NCBI GenBank assembly: GCA_965368185.1
Contig: CBDULZ010000010.1
Location: 1-64,000, forward strand
Direction of reading: 5' to 3'
Length of the DNA: 64,000 nt
Source: Kriegella sp965368185
GTDB lineage: Bacteria > Bacteroidota > Bacteroidia > Flavobacteriales > Flavobacteriaceae
Below are positions 45,798 through 54,001 of this stretch, one piece after another. A model generated the notes under the pieces. It was not told the origin of the DNA. It made no database searches and saw only the letters and a program-made list of their open reading frames with translations. Made by a program: the position numbers and the translations under genes. Each line of letters begins with the position of its first letter. The stretch's first letter is position 1.

Positions 45798-46621
45798 AGC
45801 ACTGTTGATAGACTCAATACCAGAATGGCCCAAAAAATCGGGACTCCTTCTACCCAGAACGATGCAAAATACTTAGATTGATTTCTTTTTGTAATAAACA
45901 TCATACTCCCCAAAACCAAAAATAGAACACCTCTACTTATAACTTCAAGTTGGCTAAGGTCGTCTTTTAAGAGCGTCAAAAAGAAAAAAGGCACCGTAGC
46001 GAAGGCTCCAAAAATTTTGGTTCTAGCCACACCATAACGTTGAGGTAACGTATGTAATTCGGGCGCATCGAATTTTAAATCCCTGATTTCGAAGGGTACA
46101 ATTAGTATTAAAACCAAAATAAATCGTTGTATCACTTCTACAATCACATCCCAAGAAATACTTCCATTAGCTTGCAATACTGGCAAAAGCACTGTAGTAC
46201 CGGCCCAAACCAAAGCTACAGGAAAAATTTTAAAACCACCAAAACTTCTTAAGTTTTTGGTTCCCGGCAAAACAGGAAGCGCGTAAAGCGCGATCAAAAG
46301 TGAAAGAACACCCAAAACAAGTAAAACGTCAAAATGTAGAAAGAAGGCGAGATAAAAAGCAATACCCAAACAAACCAAACTGAAAATTTGAATGTTCTTA
46401 TGATAGCGGTTGGACAATAATTTATACTTGTCGACTTCGACACCATATTTCATAAAATTGTAACAGGCAATGGTAGCACAAAAGACGAAGCCGAACAAAT
46501 AATGTTCAACCTCGATATTCAAAAAGTAGGTAGAAACCCAGAGGAGCGAATAAACCGCCAAAGCGACATGTATACTGGCGTCTATGTAAAAATCAAAAAA
46601 ATATCTTAGTTTCTTCATCAA
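45794..46621 (-). CDS. UbiA-superfamily-like integral membrane protein
   Basis: The 275-residue protein has about eight membrane helices. The second conserved acidic motif appears as FEIRDLKFDAPELHTLPQRYGVARTK (D-L-K-F-D). The first, normally NDxxDxxxD, is not evident; the corresponding loop reads CYNFMKYGVEVDKYK. Active UbiA prenyltransferases need both motifs, so this may be a divergent or non-catalytic member. It is divergent from gcvP, and its stop codon overlaps that of the convergent anti-sigma-like gene. Confidence 0.6.
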   Translation of the reverse strand: MMKKLRYFFDFYIDASIHVALAVYSLLWVSTYFLNIEVEHYLFGFVFCATIACYNFMKYGVEVDKYKLLSNRYHKNIQIFSLVCLGIAFYLAFFLHFDVLLVLGVLSLLIALYALPVLPGTKNLRSFGGFKIFPVALVWAGTTVLLPVLQANGSISWDVIVEVIQRFILVLILIVPFEIRDLKFDAPELHTLPQRYGVARTKIFGAFATVPFFFLTLLKDDLSQLEVISRGVLFLVLGSMMFITKRNQSKYFASFWVEGVPIFWAILVLSLSTVL

Positions 46622-46715
46622 ATAAAGGACGTGGAGTGTTTATAACCTTCCGTTTTGGTTAAAAACTTTATCCAATAGACCTTTCCAAGGTATCTATTTT
46701 ACGAGAATTAATAAC

Positions 46716-46723
46716 TAATTTTG
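46716..46723 (+). promoter_or_regulatory. -7 box of gcvP
   Basis: TAATTTTG is an exact TAnnTTTG match 32 nt before ATG 46756. An in-frame GTG begins on its last base and so cannot be the start. Confidence 0.6.
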
Positions 46724-46755
46724 TGCACGTTTATTTTAAGACAACAGCATTATTT

Positions 46756-49605
46756 ATGAGGACGGACGTGTTTGCAAAGCGCCATATCGGCATCAAGGAA
46801 GAAGACCTTCAACATATGTTAGCGACCATTGGTGTCGATAATTTGGAACAACTCATCAATGAGACGCTTCCGGATGATATACGGCTAAAAGCGTCACTCG
46901 GTCTGTCGGATGCCATGAGCGAGCATAAATTTCTGGCCCATATTCAAGAGTTATCCCTAAAAAACAAAATTTTTCGTTCCTATATAGGTTTAGGCTACCA
47001 TGAGTGCTTAACCCCATCGGCGATAAAAAGAAATATTCTTGAAAACCCAGGTTGGTATACCGCTTATACACCGTACCAAGCTGAAATAGCGCAAGGCCGC
47101 CTTGAGGCTTTGTTGAATTTTCAGACCATGATATGTGATCTTACGGCAATGGAGCTTGCCAATGCCTCGCTATTGGACGAAAGTACGGCGGCCGCTGAAG
47201 CCATGACCATGCTATTCGATCTACGCACCAGACAACAAAAAAAGGATGATGTGGTTAATTTTTTTGTGTCGGAGGAAGTATTGCCCCAGACCCTATCGCT
47301 TTTACAAACACGATCAGTGCCTTTGGGTATTGAGCTTGTAATTGGCAACCATAATGAATTCAGTTTTACATCTGATTACTATGGGGCTTTACTACAATAC
47401 CCAGGGAAATATGGCGAAGTATATGACTACACCCATTTCGTTGCCAGAGCGAAAGAGAATGACATAAAAGTCGCCGTTTCAGCTGATATTTTAAGCTTGG
47501 TATTGCTGACTCCTCCCGGTGAATTTGGGGTAGATGTCGTTGTTGGCACCACCCAGCGTTTCGGTATTCCTCTAGGATACGGGGGGCCTCACGCCGCATT
47601 TTTTGCCACAAAAGAAGACTACAAAAGAAATATTCCTGGTAGAATTATTGGCTTGACCAAAGATACGGATGGAAATCCCGCCCTACGAATGGCACTTCAG
47701 ACCCGTGAACAACATATTAAGCGAGACAAAGCAACATCGAATATTTGCACGGCCCAAGTGCTATTGGCGGTCATGGCAGGAATGTATGCCGTCTACCATG
47801 GTCCAAAAGGGTTACGGTACATTGCAAAAAAAGTCCATACAACAGCCATTACCCTTGCGCACAACTTGAAGCAATTGGGTTTCGAGCAAGTTAACAACGT
47901 GTATTTTGACACCATCCTCGTAAAGGCGGATACAGGTGTCATACGGCCTATTGCCGAAAAACATCAGGTAAATTTCCTTTATGTGGATGGGGAAACGATT
48001 TCAATTTCCGTTAACGAAGCGACCTCACTGAAAGACCTTGAACAAATTGTCACCGTTTTTTCCGAAGCTTCGAGCAAAGAATCCTTACAGATAGGCCACT
48101 TACTTACCGAATCTGTCATTTCGGGCCCTATACTACGTCTATCTCCCTATTTGGAGAACGAGGTTTTTAACTCCTATCATTCAGAGACTGAATTTATGCG
48201 CTATGTCAAAAAATTGGAGCGAAAAGACTTGGCCTTAAATCATTCGATGATCTCGCTTGGATCTTGTACCATGAAATTAAATGCGGCTTCAGAAATGTTA
48301 CCGTTGAGTATGCCCCATTGGGCCAATATACACCCTTTTGCGCCCATAGATCAAGCCGAAGGGTATCAGACCATGCTAAAGGCGTTAGAAAATGATTTGA
48401 CCGCTATAACAGGATTTGCTGCGACATCGTTGCAGCCAAATTCAGGGGCACAAGGAGAATATGCAGGTTTAATGACGATTCGAGCCTACCATGAATCAAG
48501 AAACGAAGGGCATCGGAACATCTGTATCATTCCCGCATCGGCCCATGGTACCAATCCTGCTTCGGCGGTTATGGCCGGCATGAAGGTCGTAGTAACGAAA
48601 ACAGATGAAAAAGGCAATATTGACGTTACCGATTTAAAGGAAAAAGCATTGCTCCATAAAGATAATCTCGCCGCCCTAATGGTGACTTATCCGTCTACAC
48701 ACGGGGTTTTCGAATCTTCCATAAAAGAAGTTACACAACTCATTCATGACAATGGAGGCCAGGTATATATGGATGGTGCGAATATGAACGCCCAGGTCGG
48801 GCTTACAAACCCTGCTACGATAGGGGCCGATGTCTGCCACTTGAACCTTCATAAAACCTTTGCCATTCCGCACGGTGGTGGAGGCCCGGGTGTCGGGCCC
48901 ATTTGCGTGGCCAAGCAATTGGCTCCATTTTTGCCAGGCAACCCTGTGATTACCACCGGAGGCAAAAAGGCAATTTCGGCAATTTCTGCCGCTCCATGGG
49001 GTAGTGCTTTGGTTTGCCTAATTTCCTATGGATATATTAAGATGTTAGGTGAAAGCGGACTAACCCAATCTACTAAAGTTGCCATTCTAAATGCCAACTA
49101 TATTAAGCATCGGTTAAGCGGTAAATTCGATGTACTCTATACTGGTGAACAAGGTCGTGCCGCACACGAAATGATCATCGACTGCAGACCGTTCAAGAAG
49201 AACGGTATCGAAGTGTCGGATATTGCAAAACGATTGATGGACTATGGTTTTCACGCTCCTACGGTATCCTTTCCCGTAGCAGGCACGCTTATGATAGAAC
49301 CTACGGAAAGCGAAAGTCTGGCCGAACTAGACCGTTTCTGTGATGCGATGCTATCGATACGCGAAGAAATCGATACAGCTTCGATCGATGAACCGAACAA
49401 CGTTTTGAAAAATGCTCCGCACACATTGGCCATGCTTACCAACGATGAGTGGAGTTTTCCTTATTCGAGACAAAAGGCTGCCTTTCCGTTACCCTATGTA
49501 TCTGAAAACAAATTCTGGCCGTCAGTGCGCCGCGTCGATGATGCCTATGGAGACCGTAATTTAATTTGTACTTGTGCACCCATAGAAGCATATGTGGAGG
49601 TCTAA
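46756..49605 (+). CDS. gcvP: Glycine dehydrogenase (decarboxylating), P protein
   Basis: The 949-residue single-chain P protein starts MRTDVFAKRHIGI. The two homologous halves are fused, as usual in this phylum and in E. coli. The PLP lysine is K700 in HLNLHKTFAIPHGGGGPG. P protein decarboxylates glycine and transfers the aminomethyl group to the lipoyl H protein in the glycine cleavage system. gcvH and gcvT are not nearby, and no glycine riboswitch is seen in the short leader (about 30 nt). Confidence 0.97.
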   Translation: MRTDVFAKRHIGIKEEDLQHMLATIGVDNLEQLINETLPDDIRLKASLGLSDAMSEHKFLAHIQELSLKNKIFRSYIGLGYHECLTPSAIKRNILENPGWYTAYTPYQAEIAQGRLEALLNFQTMICDLTAMELANASLLDESTAAAEAMTMLFDLRTRQQKKDDVVNFFVSEEVLPQTLSLLQTRSVPLGIELVIGNHNEFSFTSDYYGALLQYPGKYGEVYDYTHFVARAKENDIKVAVSADILSLVLLTPPGEFGVDVVVGTTQRFGIPLGYGGPHAAFFATKEDYKRNIPGRIIGLTKDTDGNPALRMALQTREQHIKRDKATSNICTAQVLLAVMAGMYAVYHGPKGLRYIAKKVHTTAITLAHNLKQLGFEQVNNVYFDTILVKADTGVIRPIAEKHQVNFLYVDGETISISVNEATSLKDLEQIVTVFSEASSKESLQIGHLLTESVISGPILRLSPYLENEVFNSYHSETEFMRYVKKLERKDLALNHSMISLGSCTMKLNAASEMLPLSMPHWANIHPFAPIDQAEGYQTMLKALENDLTAITGFAATSLQPNSGAQGEYAGLMTIRAYHESRNEGHRNICIIPASAHGTNPASAVMAGMKVVVTKTDEKGNIDVTDLKEKALLHKDNLAALMVTYPSTHGVFESSIKEVTQLIHDNGGQVYMDGANMNAQVGLTNPATIGADVCHLNLHKTFAIPHGGGGPGVGPICVAKQLAPFLPGNPVITTGGKKAISAISAAPWGSALVCLISYGYIKMLGESGLTQSTKVAILNANYIKHRLSGKFDVLYTGEQGRAAHEMIIDCRPFKKNGIEVSDIAKRLMDYGFHAPTVSFPVAGTLMIEPTESESLAELDRFCDAMLSIREEIDTASIDEPNNVLKNAPHTLAMLTNDEWSFPYSRQKAAFPLPYVSENKFWPSVRRVDDAYGDRNLICTCAPIEAYVEV

Positions 49606-49770
49606 AAAGTAGAAATAGTATACTGTCTTCGGGCTGTCTGTAATTGTGAAGGGTTCTCAAGTAAGAAATTATACACCTTCCACATTCCTGTGAACATCAT
49701 ATTACCTGAAACACAGCAACCATATTGACAGAGTGTTGCCGTATCTTGTATGATACAAAACATAAGCACC

Positions 49771-50829
49771 ATGAATATTGGTATAATAGGAACAGGTTGT
49801 TACGTTCCTTCCCAAGTTATAGAAAACAATGACTTCGCCGAACACGAATTTTTTACTGCCGACGGCTCCTCCTTTCCGCAATCCAATGCGGTGATTATAA
49901 AGAAATTTAAATCGATAACGGGAATCGGAGAAAGAAGATACGCAAAAGACCATCAGAATACTTCCGACCTCGCCTTTTACGCCGCCGAAAAAGCGATTTC
50001 CGATGCCAATATCGACAAAGAGCAATTAGATTACATCATTTTTGCCCACAATTTTGGCGATGTGCCCTTTGGAAAATCCCAAGCGGATACCGTGCCTACT
50101 TTGGCGACACGGGTAAAGCATCATCTTGAAATAAAAAATCCAAAATGCGTTGCCTACGATATATTATTCGGTTGCCCGGGTTGGATCGAGGGTGTGATAC
50201 AGGCAAACGCATTTATCAAAAGTGGTATAGCACAAAAGTGTCTGGTTATAGGTGCAGAAACGCTATCGAGGGTCGTTGACCCCAATGACCGAGACTCCAT
50301 GATTTATTCCGATGGAGCGGGTGCGGCGATAATCGCGAAATCCGATGAAGGCGGCTCAATTTTAGCCCATAATTCTGCCACCTACGCCAATGGAGAAGCG
50401 AATTATCTGTTTTTTGGACCATCGTATGACAAAACTTCCCAAAAGGATACCAGTTATATAAAAATGTACGGCCGAAAAATCTATGAATTTGCACTGACAC
50501 ATGTACCGCAAGGAATGAAAGATTGCCTAGACTCTAGTGGTATTTCGATCGGAGATGTAAAAAAAATCATAATTCATCAGGCCAATGAAAAAATGGATGA
50601 AGCGATTGTCAAACGTTTCTATAAATTATATGCACTTAAAGTGCCTGCAGACATCATGCCAATGAGCATCGAAAAATTGGGAAATAGTTCGGTAGCCACC
50701 ATCCCCACCCTCTTCGACATGGTAAAAAACGGAAAACTTAAAAATCAAAGCTTCAAAAAAGGAGATGTTATTATCTTTGCCAGTGTTGGCGCAGGAATGA
50801 ACGTCAATGCGATGGTTTATAGATATTAA
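49771..50829 (+). CDS. 3-oxoacyl-ACP synthase III-like (KAS III) enzyme
   Basis: The 352-residue thiolase-fold protein has the catalytic triad in place: C135 in FGCPGWIEG, H269 in IIHQANEKM, and N305 in LGNSSVATIPT. ATG 49771 (MNIGIIGTGCYVPS) is chosen over ATG 49750, which adds seven residues. It is longer than housekeeping FabH (about 317) by an insert near residue 30 (HEFFTADGSSFPQSN). The enzyme starts or extends acyl chains from CoA donors. It heads a three-gene run with a methyltransferase and a glycosyltransferase, so a specialised lipid product is likelier than bulk fatty-acid synthesis. Confidence 0.87.
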   Translation: MNIGIIGTGCYVPSQVIENNDFAEHEFFTADGSSFPQSNAVIIKKFKSITGIGERRYAKDHQNTSDLAFYAAEKAISDANIDKEQLDYIIFAHNFGDVPFGKSQADTVPTLATRVKHHLEIKNPKCVAYDILFGCPGWIEGVIQANAFIKSGIAQKCLVIGAETLSRVVDPNDRDSMIYSDGAGAAIIAKSDEGGSILAHNSATYANGEANYLFFGPSYDKTSQKDTSYIKMYGRKIYEFALTHVPQGMKDCLDSSGISIGDVKKIIIHQANEKMDEAIVKRFYKLYALKVPADIMPMSIEKLGNSSVATIPTLFDMVKNGKLKNQSFKKGDVIIFASVGAGMNVNAMVYRY

Positions 50830-50834
50830 GAAAT

Positions 50835-51365
50835 ATGTACGAGAATACATTTCCAAGCAAACGGTTTCAACACACCTTAGCTTTTCTTCAAAAACACATT
50901 TCCAAAGATGAGCCCATTCTTGATCTAGGCGTTGAGAATCCCTTTTCCAAAATAATGAAAGAACAGGGCTACAATGTAAAAAACACTAAAGGGGAAGATT
51001 TAGATGTTGATTTTTCGTCCGTGACCCAAACCAAAGCACAAGTTGTTACCGCTTTTGAGATTTTCGAACACCTTTTGGCTCCTTTTAATGTGTTGCGGGA
51101 AATAAACGCGGATAAGTTGGTAGCGAGCATTCCGTTGAAGTTATGGTTTTCACCCGCGTACAGGAGTAAGACCGACCCTTGGGATCGTCATTACCATGAG
51201 TTTGAAGATTGGCAATTCGATTGGCTTTTAGAGAAATCGGGATGGGTCATAAAAGACCGGGCAAAATGGACCAACCCGGTTAAAAAACTAGGACTCCGCC
51301 CATTACTACGTAGTTTTACGCCGAGGTATTATATTGTTTACGCCACACGAAAAAAGGATGAATAA
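50835..51365 (+). CDS. Class I SAM-dependent methyltransferase-like protein
   Basis: The 176-residue product has a SAM-binding start PILDLGVENPFSKIMKEQG and the motif-like VVTAFEIFEHLLAPFNVL, as in class I methyltransferases. The glycine loop is altered (LGVENP where LGxGxG is usual), so activity is likely but unproven. It begins 5 nt after the KAS III stop and ends 41 nt before the glycosyltransferase start. Confidence 0.75.
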   Translation: MYENTFPSKRFQHTLAFLQKHISKDEPILDLGVENPFSKIMKEQGYNVKNTKGEDLDVDFSSVTQTKAQVVTAFEIFEHLLAPFNVLREINADKLVASIPLKLWFSPAYRSKTDPWDRHYHEFEDWQFDWLLEKSGWVIKDRAKWTNPVKKLGLRPLLRSFTPRYYIVYATRKKDE

Positions 51366-51406
51366 AGAACTCTGATTTCCTATTTACGATTTCACATTTG
51401 AATGAT

Positions 51407-52258
51407 ATGGATTACTATATAATCATTCCGGCACATGACGAAGAGGTCTTTTTGGCAGATACCCTTAATTCTGTATTGCGACAGACCTTACAACCTAAAA
51501 AGGTTGTTGTGGTGAACGACAATTCTACAGATACCACGGAAGTCATCATCAATCAATTTATGGGACTAAGCCCTATTATTCAGAAACTTAACACCACTTC
51601 TTCAGAAGTACATATGCCTGGAAGCAAGGTCGTCACCGCCTTTGGCAAAGGTTTGGAACTATTGGACAAAAACTATGATTTTTTGGTTAAAATGGATGCT
51701 GACATCATTTTGCCCGACTATTATTTTGAGCGTATCGCCTATATCTTTAAGGGGCATCCTGAAGTAGGCATAGCGGGTGGATTTATTTACGAAAAAGATT
51801 CGAATGGAACGTGGCAGCTGAACCACCCTATGAATAAAAATCATGTGCGTGGCGCGTTCAAGGCGTATTCGAAAAATTGTTTTGAAGCCATTGGCGGACT
51901 TAGAAATGCCATGGGATGGGATACTGTCGATGAATTATTGGCGCAATATCATGGGTTTGATATTTTTACTGACACTACTCTAAAAGTTAAGCACTTGCGG
52001 CCAACTGGTGCGGCCTATAATAAAAAAGCAAAATTGTTGCAAGGAGAAGCCATGTACCGAATGCGTTATGGGTTTATTATTACTTTGATAGCCTCTTTAA
52101 AAATGGCGTGGAAACAGAAAAAGGGACATGCCTTTCTAGATAACATGGAAGGTTATTTTCTTGCGGAAAAGGCAAAAAAACCCTATTTAATTTCAAAAGA
52201 ACAGGGTAAGTTCATTCGGCAACTACGTTGGAAAAATATCAAAAAGAGATTTGTCTAA
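51407..52258 (+). CDS. Family 2 glycosyltransferase
   Basis: The 283-residue GT-A enzyme begins DYYIIIPAHDEEVFLADTLNSVL, with the nucleotide-sugar and metal motif VKMDADIILPDYYF. ATG 51407 is chosen over an upstream in-frame TTG (51398). It is the third gene of the KAS III, methyltransferase, glycosyltransferase run. GT2 proteins of this kind add sugars to lipids or polymers. The acceptor is unknown. No terminator is seen for it on the plus strand. Confidence 0.87.
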   Translation: MDYYIIIPAHDEEVFLADTLNSVLRQTLQPKKVVVVNDNSTDTTEVIINQFMGLSPIIQKLNTTSSEVHMPGSKVVTAFGKGLELLDKNYDFLVKMDADIILPDYYFERIAYIFKGHPEVGIAGGFIYEKDSNGTWQLNHPMNKNHVRGAFKAYSKNCFEAIGGLRNAMGWDTVDELLAQYHGFDIFTDTTLKVKHLRPTGAAYNKKAKLLQGEAMYRMRYGFIITLIASLKMAWKQKKGHAFLDNMEGYFLAEKAKKPYLISKEQGKFIRQLRWKNIKKRFV

Positions 52259-52383
52259 TACCCAATTTCGGTTGGTTTGTCAAACCTTATCTATTTTAAC
52301 CACTATCGCACTTCAGACGACACCTATCTTTCTATAAACAAAACCTCTTCACTCTTTGACACTACCCAAAAAACTTAATTTCA

Positions 52384-52434
52384 TGGTATAAAAAAACCGC
52401 CCAATACATTGAACGGTTGTTATCCTTTATACCA
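52384..52434 (-). terminator. Nested-hairpin terminator of the ompH cluster
   Basis: On the minus strand an inner hairpin AACCG/CGGTT (52418-52414 with 52399-52395) is followed by a T-run (52396-52390). The whole is enclosed by a perfect 9-bp outer stem TGGTATAAA (52434-52426) and TTTATACCA (52392-52384), with the T-run partly inside the outer stem. It lies 8 nt after the second ompH stop, so it should end that operon. Confidence 0.75.
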
Positions 52435-52442
52435 GAACTTAA

Positions 52443-52952
52443 TTAAAGCCCCAGTTCCTTTTTTACATCAGGTAAAAGATCTTTCCCATTGGCAACGATC
52501 AAACCACTACCCGGTTGTGCATCAACAACGTAGTCGTACCCTTGTGCTGTAGCAACCTTTTCGATGGCCGCTTTTGCCTTTTCCGAGATAGGAGCGAACA
52601 ATTCACCTTGCTTTTTCTGTAGCTCTTGACGAGCTGCCTGCTCTGCCTCTCCAATACTCTTTTCGAAACCCTGAAGCTCTTGAGCTCTTTTTTCATTCTC
52701 CTCTGGAGTTTTAGAAGGAGCTTCGTTCTGATATAGTGTTACCTTGTTACGCAATTCGGTCATAGAACTCTCGATATCGGCACCATAAGTTTCTTGCAAC
52801 TTCTTAAGCTCGGTTTCGGCCGACTTCATCTCCGGCATTGCCGACAATAATTTTGTCACATCGATATGTGCAATTTTGCTTTGTGCGTTTACAAAACTAG
52901 TAGCGGCTACAAATAATACTAAGGCAACGGCTATTTTCTTTACTTTCTTCAT
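52443..52952 (-). CDS. OmpH/Skp-family periplasmic chaperone (short copy)
   Basis: The 169-residue protein has a signal peptide (FVAATSFVNAQ) and a coiled-coil body with KIAHIDVTKLLSAMPEMKSAETELKKLQETYG and a C-terminal AQGYDYVVDAQPGSGLI. It fits the usual Skp/OmpH length. Skp-like trimers hold unfolded outer-membrane proteins for BamA. It lies 122 nt after a longer ompH copy and is the last gene of the bamA cluster. Confidence 0.9.
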   Translation of the reverse strand: MKKVKKIAVALVLFVAATSFVNAQSKIAHIDVTKLLSAMPEMKSAETELKKLQETYGADIESSMTELRNKVTLYQNEAPSKTPEENEKRAQELQGFEKSIGEAEQAARQELQKKQGELFAPISEKAKAAIEKVATAQGYDYVVDAQPGSGLIVANGKDLLPDVKKELGL

Positions 52953-53074
52953 GATTTTTAGTTAAAAAAATTTTAGTGTTAATTTTTGGTTGATGTATTC
53001 TCGTTTTGGTTAATCTAAATTAATTCTTTCTATCAATATTCAATTGCTGTTCAACCTACAGCTTCTCTTTTTAT

Positions 53075-53911
53075 TTAATTTTCGTCTTCGTTCTCCCCAT
53101 CATCCGTATTTGCATTACGTTCTTCCAGCTTCTCTTTTCTTTTGGCTTCCCGTTCCTCCAAGAGTTTTGCCCTACGGGCTTCATATGCTTTTTTACGTTC
53201 TTCCCTAAGCTTTAACTGTTCGGCTCTTTTCTCGTCTGCCGATTTAACCCGTTCTTCCGCAGCTTGCTCCGCCTTTTCCTGGCGTTCTTTGAGCGCATCG
53301 CTTATTACATCTTCATCGGGCTCTTCCTCAAAATCATCCAAACGACTTCTGGTGTCAGCTTTTTGCCTCGGTTGGCTTACTTTTCTCGTTCTTGCAATAC
53401 CCCTGAGAATCAAATCACTTATATCGTGTCTTTTTTCAGAGTACAACATTACAACATCCGCAGATTTATCAAAAATAAAATCATATTTTTTATTAGCGCC
53501 GATTTTTTGCACTTCATTGAAAACCTGATCTTGAATCGGCTGGATCAACCGACGTTTTTGCAACACCAAATCTCCTTGCGGACCGAAACGGTCTTGTTGG
53601 TATTCCAACATTTCCTTTTCCATTATTTCAATTTCCTCTTCTCGCTCGCTGATCAATTCGTCGGTCAAAAGCACTTTCTCCGCCATCAAATCTTTCTTCA
53701 TTTGGGCTACGGCACTCTGTTTCTGCTCAATCTCTACCTTCCACTTCTGCACCTTGACTTCCAACTGCTCACCGGCATCTCTATATTCTTCAACATTTTC
53801 AAGGATATATTCCATATCGACATAGCCGATCCGAACACCACGTTGCGCGTGAACATTTGCAGCAAATACCACTGCAGTCAGAATGACAAGAACTTTTACT
53901 TTTGACTTCAT
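53075..53911 (-). CDS. OmpH/Skp-family protein with long charged C-terminal tail
   Basis: The 278-residue protein has a signal peptide (VFAANVHAQ) and an OmpH domain (RIGYVDMEYILENVEEYRDAGEQLEVKVQKWKVEIEQKQS) with a coiled coil. Compared with normal Skp (about 160) it has about 100 extra residues, mainly E/K/R and with a SADEKRAEQLKLREERKKAYEARR-like stretch. A single long coiled coil or a linker to peptidoglycan is likely. It lies between bamA and the short ompH, as in many Bacteroidota. Confidence 0.87.
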   Translation of the reverse strand: MKSKVKVLVILTAVVFAANVHAQRGVRIGYVDMEYILENVEEYRDAGEQLEVKVQKWKVEIEQKQSAVAQMKKDLMAEKVLLTDELISEREEEIEIMEKEMLEYQQDRFGPQGDLVLQKRRLIQPIQDQVFNEVQKIGANKKYDFIFDKSADVVMLYSEKRHDISDLILRGIARTRKVSQPRQKADTRSRLDDFEEEPDEDVISDALKERQEKAEQAAEERVKSADEKRAEQLKLREERKKAYEARRAKLLEEREAKRKEKLEERNANTDDGENEDEN

Positions 53912-54001
53912 TTTACTATTCGTTTTATCTAAAGAAAATATCGTGCCAAAATTAATAAATAATTTAAAATGAACCGATTAGCTCATCACACGACTCCTAA
54001 A

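Noticed and set aside
46622..46755. Possible glycine riboswitch before gcvP
   Set aside because: The leader after the -7 box is about 30 nt, too short for a glycine aptamer, and no aptamer motif is visible.
53264..53905. A long open frame (213 codons) on the plus strand opposite the ompH gene
   Set aside because: It lies wholly antisense to a well-supported OmpH gene. Its apparent protein is low-complexity (Phe/Leu-rich) and is explained by the biased codons of the coiled-coil gene.
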